A DNA stretch of 6,558 bases, from assembly GCA_030596465.1 (NCBI GenBank), contig JAUVJW010000117.1:1-6558 (forward strand), given 5' to 3'. The position numbers and the translations under genes are program-made. Shown one piece after another: positions 5,800-6,558 of this stretch. Position 1 is the first letter of the stretch; every line of letters starts with the position of its first letter. The DNA comes from Candidatus Fermentibacteraceae bacterium (GTDB lineage: Bacteria; Fermentibacterota; Fermentibacteria; Fermentibacterales; JCC-6). A model generated the notes under the pieces. The model saw only the letters and a program-made list of their open reading frames with translations. It had not been told where the DNA came from and did no database searches.

Positions 5800-6438
5800 C
5801 TATTCCTCAGAAGAACTTTCTCCGCCTTCGGCAGCTTCTTCATCAGTTCCTTCTTCATCAGTTTCTTCTTCTTCTTCCTTAACCAGCAATGCCTTGGGTG
5901 CGATCACTCCCGCAATAACAGGATCGAATGCAAAGTCCGTTGTAAGACCTTCGGGAAGATCAACATCGGAGAGGTGAAGTCTGTCACCGAGATTAAGTTC
6001 GGAAACATCAAAAGATATCTCCGACGGGATGTCCGCAGCTCTGACAGTAACTTCAAGCTCGTGCATTGTGTGGTCAAGAATACCGCCTTCGATGGATACT
6101 CCAAGAGGAATTCCAAAAAGCTTAATGGGAACAGGTACTGTAAGCAGCTGATCATCAGAGACCTGCTGGAAGTCGAGGTGGACAGGTTCGTCCGTGAGAG
6201 TATCCCACTGGACTTCCTTGATAATGCTTTTGAGCATCTCACCTTCAAGATTAAGCTCAACGATACCCAGGGATCTGGAATAACCAATTTTTGACATAAA
6301 TTCAGCCTGTGTCATCTTGATTGAGATGTCTGAACCCTGTCCATAGATGATTCCCGGAAGACTTCCTGCTCTGCGAAGCCTTCTGGATTCCCTGGAACCG
6401 AGATTTACTCTCTTTTCCATTGTTAACTGGATCGGCAT
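5800..6438 (-). CDS. rplY: 50S ribosomal protein L25, long CTC/TL5 form
   Basis: L25 binds 5S rRNA in the large ribosomal subunit. The 212-residue protein is the long two-domain form, unlike the about 94-residue E. coli L25. The N-terminal domain (about 1-93) shows RRLRRAGSLPGIIYG (19-33) and IIKEVQWDTLTDEPVHLDF (72-90), both standard family signatures. The C-terminal TL5/CTC beta domain spans about 97-182 (VPVPIKLFGIPLGV, GGILDHTMHELEV). An acidic tail follows (188-212) with 13 Glu and 2 Asp among 25 residues. The start at 6438 is chosen because AAGGA lies six bases upstream and MPIQLTMEKR is the usual N-terminus; an upstream in-frame ATG at 6498 lies inside the tRNA gene. It stands between tRNA-Gln and pth in one probable transcript. 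Confidence 0.95.
   Translation of the reverse strand: MPIQLTMEKRVNLGSRESRRLRRAGSLPGIIYGQGSDISIKMTQAEFMSKIGYSRSLGIVELNLEGEMLKSIIKEVQWDTLTDEPVHLDFQQVSDDQLLTVPVPIKLFGIPLGVSIEGGILDHTMHELEVTVRAADIPSEISFDVSELNLGDRLHLSDVDLPEGLTTDFAFDPVIAGVIAPKALLVKEEEEETDEEGTDEEAAEGGESSSEE
5836..5878 (-). repeat. Low-complexity repeat encoding the acidic tail of L25
   Basis: Two adjacent 15-base units (5836-5850 and 5851-5865), TTCTTCATCAGTTCC and TTCTTCATCAGTTTC on the plus strand, differ at one base. They are followed by a run of TTC triplets to 5878. On the coding strand they encode the Glu-rich EEEEETDEEGTDEE stretch. Because the period is a multiple of three, length changes by slippage would keep the frame. 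Confidence 0.8.
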
Positions 6439-6468
6439 TACTATTCCTTTCGTTTCTGATGGGAAAGC

Positions 6469-6543
6469 TGGCTGGGGCGGGAGGATTCGAACCTCCAAAT
6501 GCAGGGACCAAAACCCTGTGTCTTGCCATTTGACGACGCCCCA
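6469..6543 (-). tRNA. tRNA-Gln (anticodon TTG)
   Basis: A complete 75-base cloverleaf on the minus strand. The acceptor stem TGGGGCG/CGCCCCA is 7 bp. The D arm is GTC/GAC with a nine-base loop containing GG. The anticodon stem CAGGG/CCCTG encloses the loop TTTTGGT, whose middle triplet TTG reads CAA. The variable loop is five bases, and the T arm GGAGG-TTCGAAT-CCTCC is perfect. Discriminator G and an encoded CCA complete the 3' end at 6469. The anticodon and the weak T-A first pair fit glutamine tRNAs. Only 30 bases without a hairpin separate it from rplY, so the three downstream elements probably share a transcript and the tRNA is released by processing. Confidence 0.97.
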
Positions 6544-6549
6544 ATTCCA

Positions 6550-6555
6550 ATTCTA
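6550..6555 (-). promoter_or_regulatory. Possible promoter -10 of the tRNA-Gln gene
   Basis: TAGAAT (5 of 6 to TATAAT) ends six bases before the mature tRNA 5' end, which would place the transcription start at that end. It is the same -10 hexamer as in the exonuclease promoter. The -35 would lie beyond the right edge, so this cannot be confirmed. The bases could equally be the spacer behind another tRNA. Confidence 0.3.
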
Positions 6556-6558
6556 TCT

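Noticed and set aside
6439..6498. Upstream in-frame ATG that would lengthen L25 by 20 residues
   Set aside because: The extension runs through the 3' half of tRNA-Gln and has no ribosome site; the ATG at 6438 has a good one and gives the usual N-terminus.
1..6558. CRISPR array, insertion sequence, phage or defence island
   Set aside because: No spaced direct repeats, transposase, integrase or toxin-like genes are seen; nearly all bases are accounted for by the listed genes, and the tRNA 3' side is not duplicated as an attachment site within the window.

Overview
The window is a dense, ordinary-looking stretch of a bacterial chromosome with six protein genes (one cut by the left edge), one tRNA gene and very short intergenic gaps. 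Two products carry clear lipoprotein signal peptides. The MurA belongs to the branch with Asp instead of Cys in the catalytic loop. Shine-Dalgarno sites are of the AGGAG/AAGGA type. This points to a diderm, peptidoglycan-making bacterium outside the Proteobacteria. The secreted lipoprotein style (a six-blade PD40 propeller and a very acidic, Met-rich lipoprotein) recalls FCB-type or candidate-phylum genomes such as Fermentibacterota. That placement is a weak impression and not a demonstrated result.

Layout, left to right. Positions 1-392 (+) hold the C-terminal end of a beta-rich protein of unknown function. It converges, with a 15-base gap, on a minus-strand cluster of three genes read from 3449 down to 408: a DEDDh-family 3'-5' exonuclease with an ExoX-type C-terminal domain, murA, and a TolB-like six-blade propeller lipoprotein. 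Exonuclease and murA overlap by 4 bases (ATGA). The murA stop lies 13 bases before the preferred propeller start, so the three are probably one transcript.

A divergent intergenic region (3450-3567) follows. It contains two back-to-back sigma70-like promoters, one for each direction. The minus-strand promoter places its start point at, or one base before, the exonuclease ATG, which also lacks a Shine-Dalgarno site. That gene may therefore be read from a leaderless mRNA.

On the plus strand, 3568-5169 encodes a 533-residue lipoprotein that is extremely acidic and Met-rich and of unknown function. It ends at a hairpin terminator shared with the convergent pth gene. The right end, on the minus strand, is a translation module: tRNA-Gln(TTG), ribosomal protein L25 (CTC/TL5 long form) and peptidyl-tRNA hydrolase, apparently cotranscribed. 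This resembles the tRNA-Gln/prs/rplY/pth neighbourhoods of several bacterial groups, but without prs.

I found no mobile element, CRISPR array, phage gene or clear new defence system. The points most worth checking are the Cys-to-Asp MurA (predicted fosfomycin insensitivity), the possible leaderless exonuclease mRNA and its divergent promoter pair, the Met-rich acidic lipoprotein, and the substitutions in Pth.
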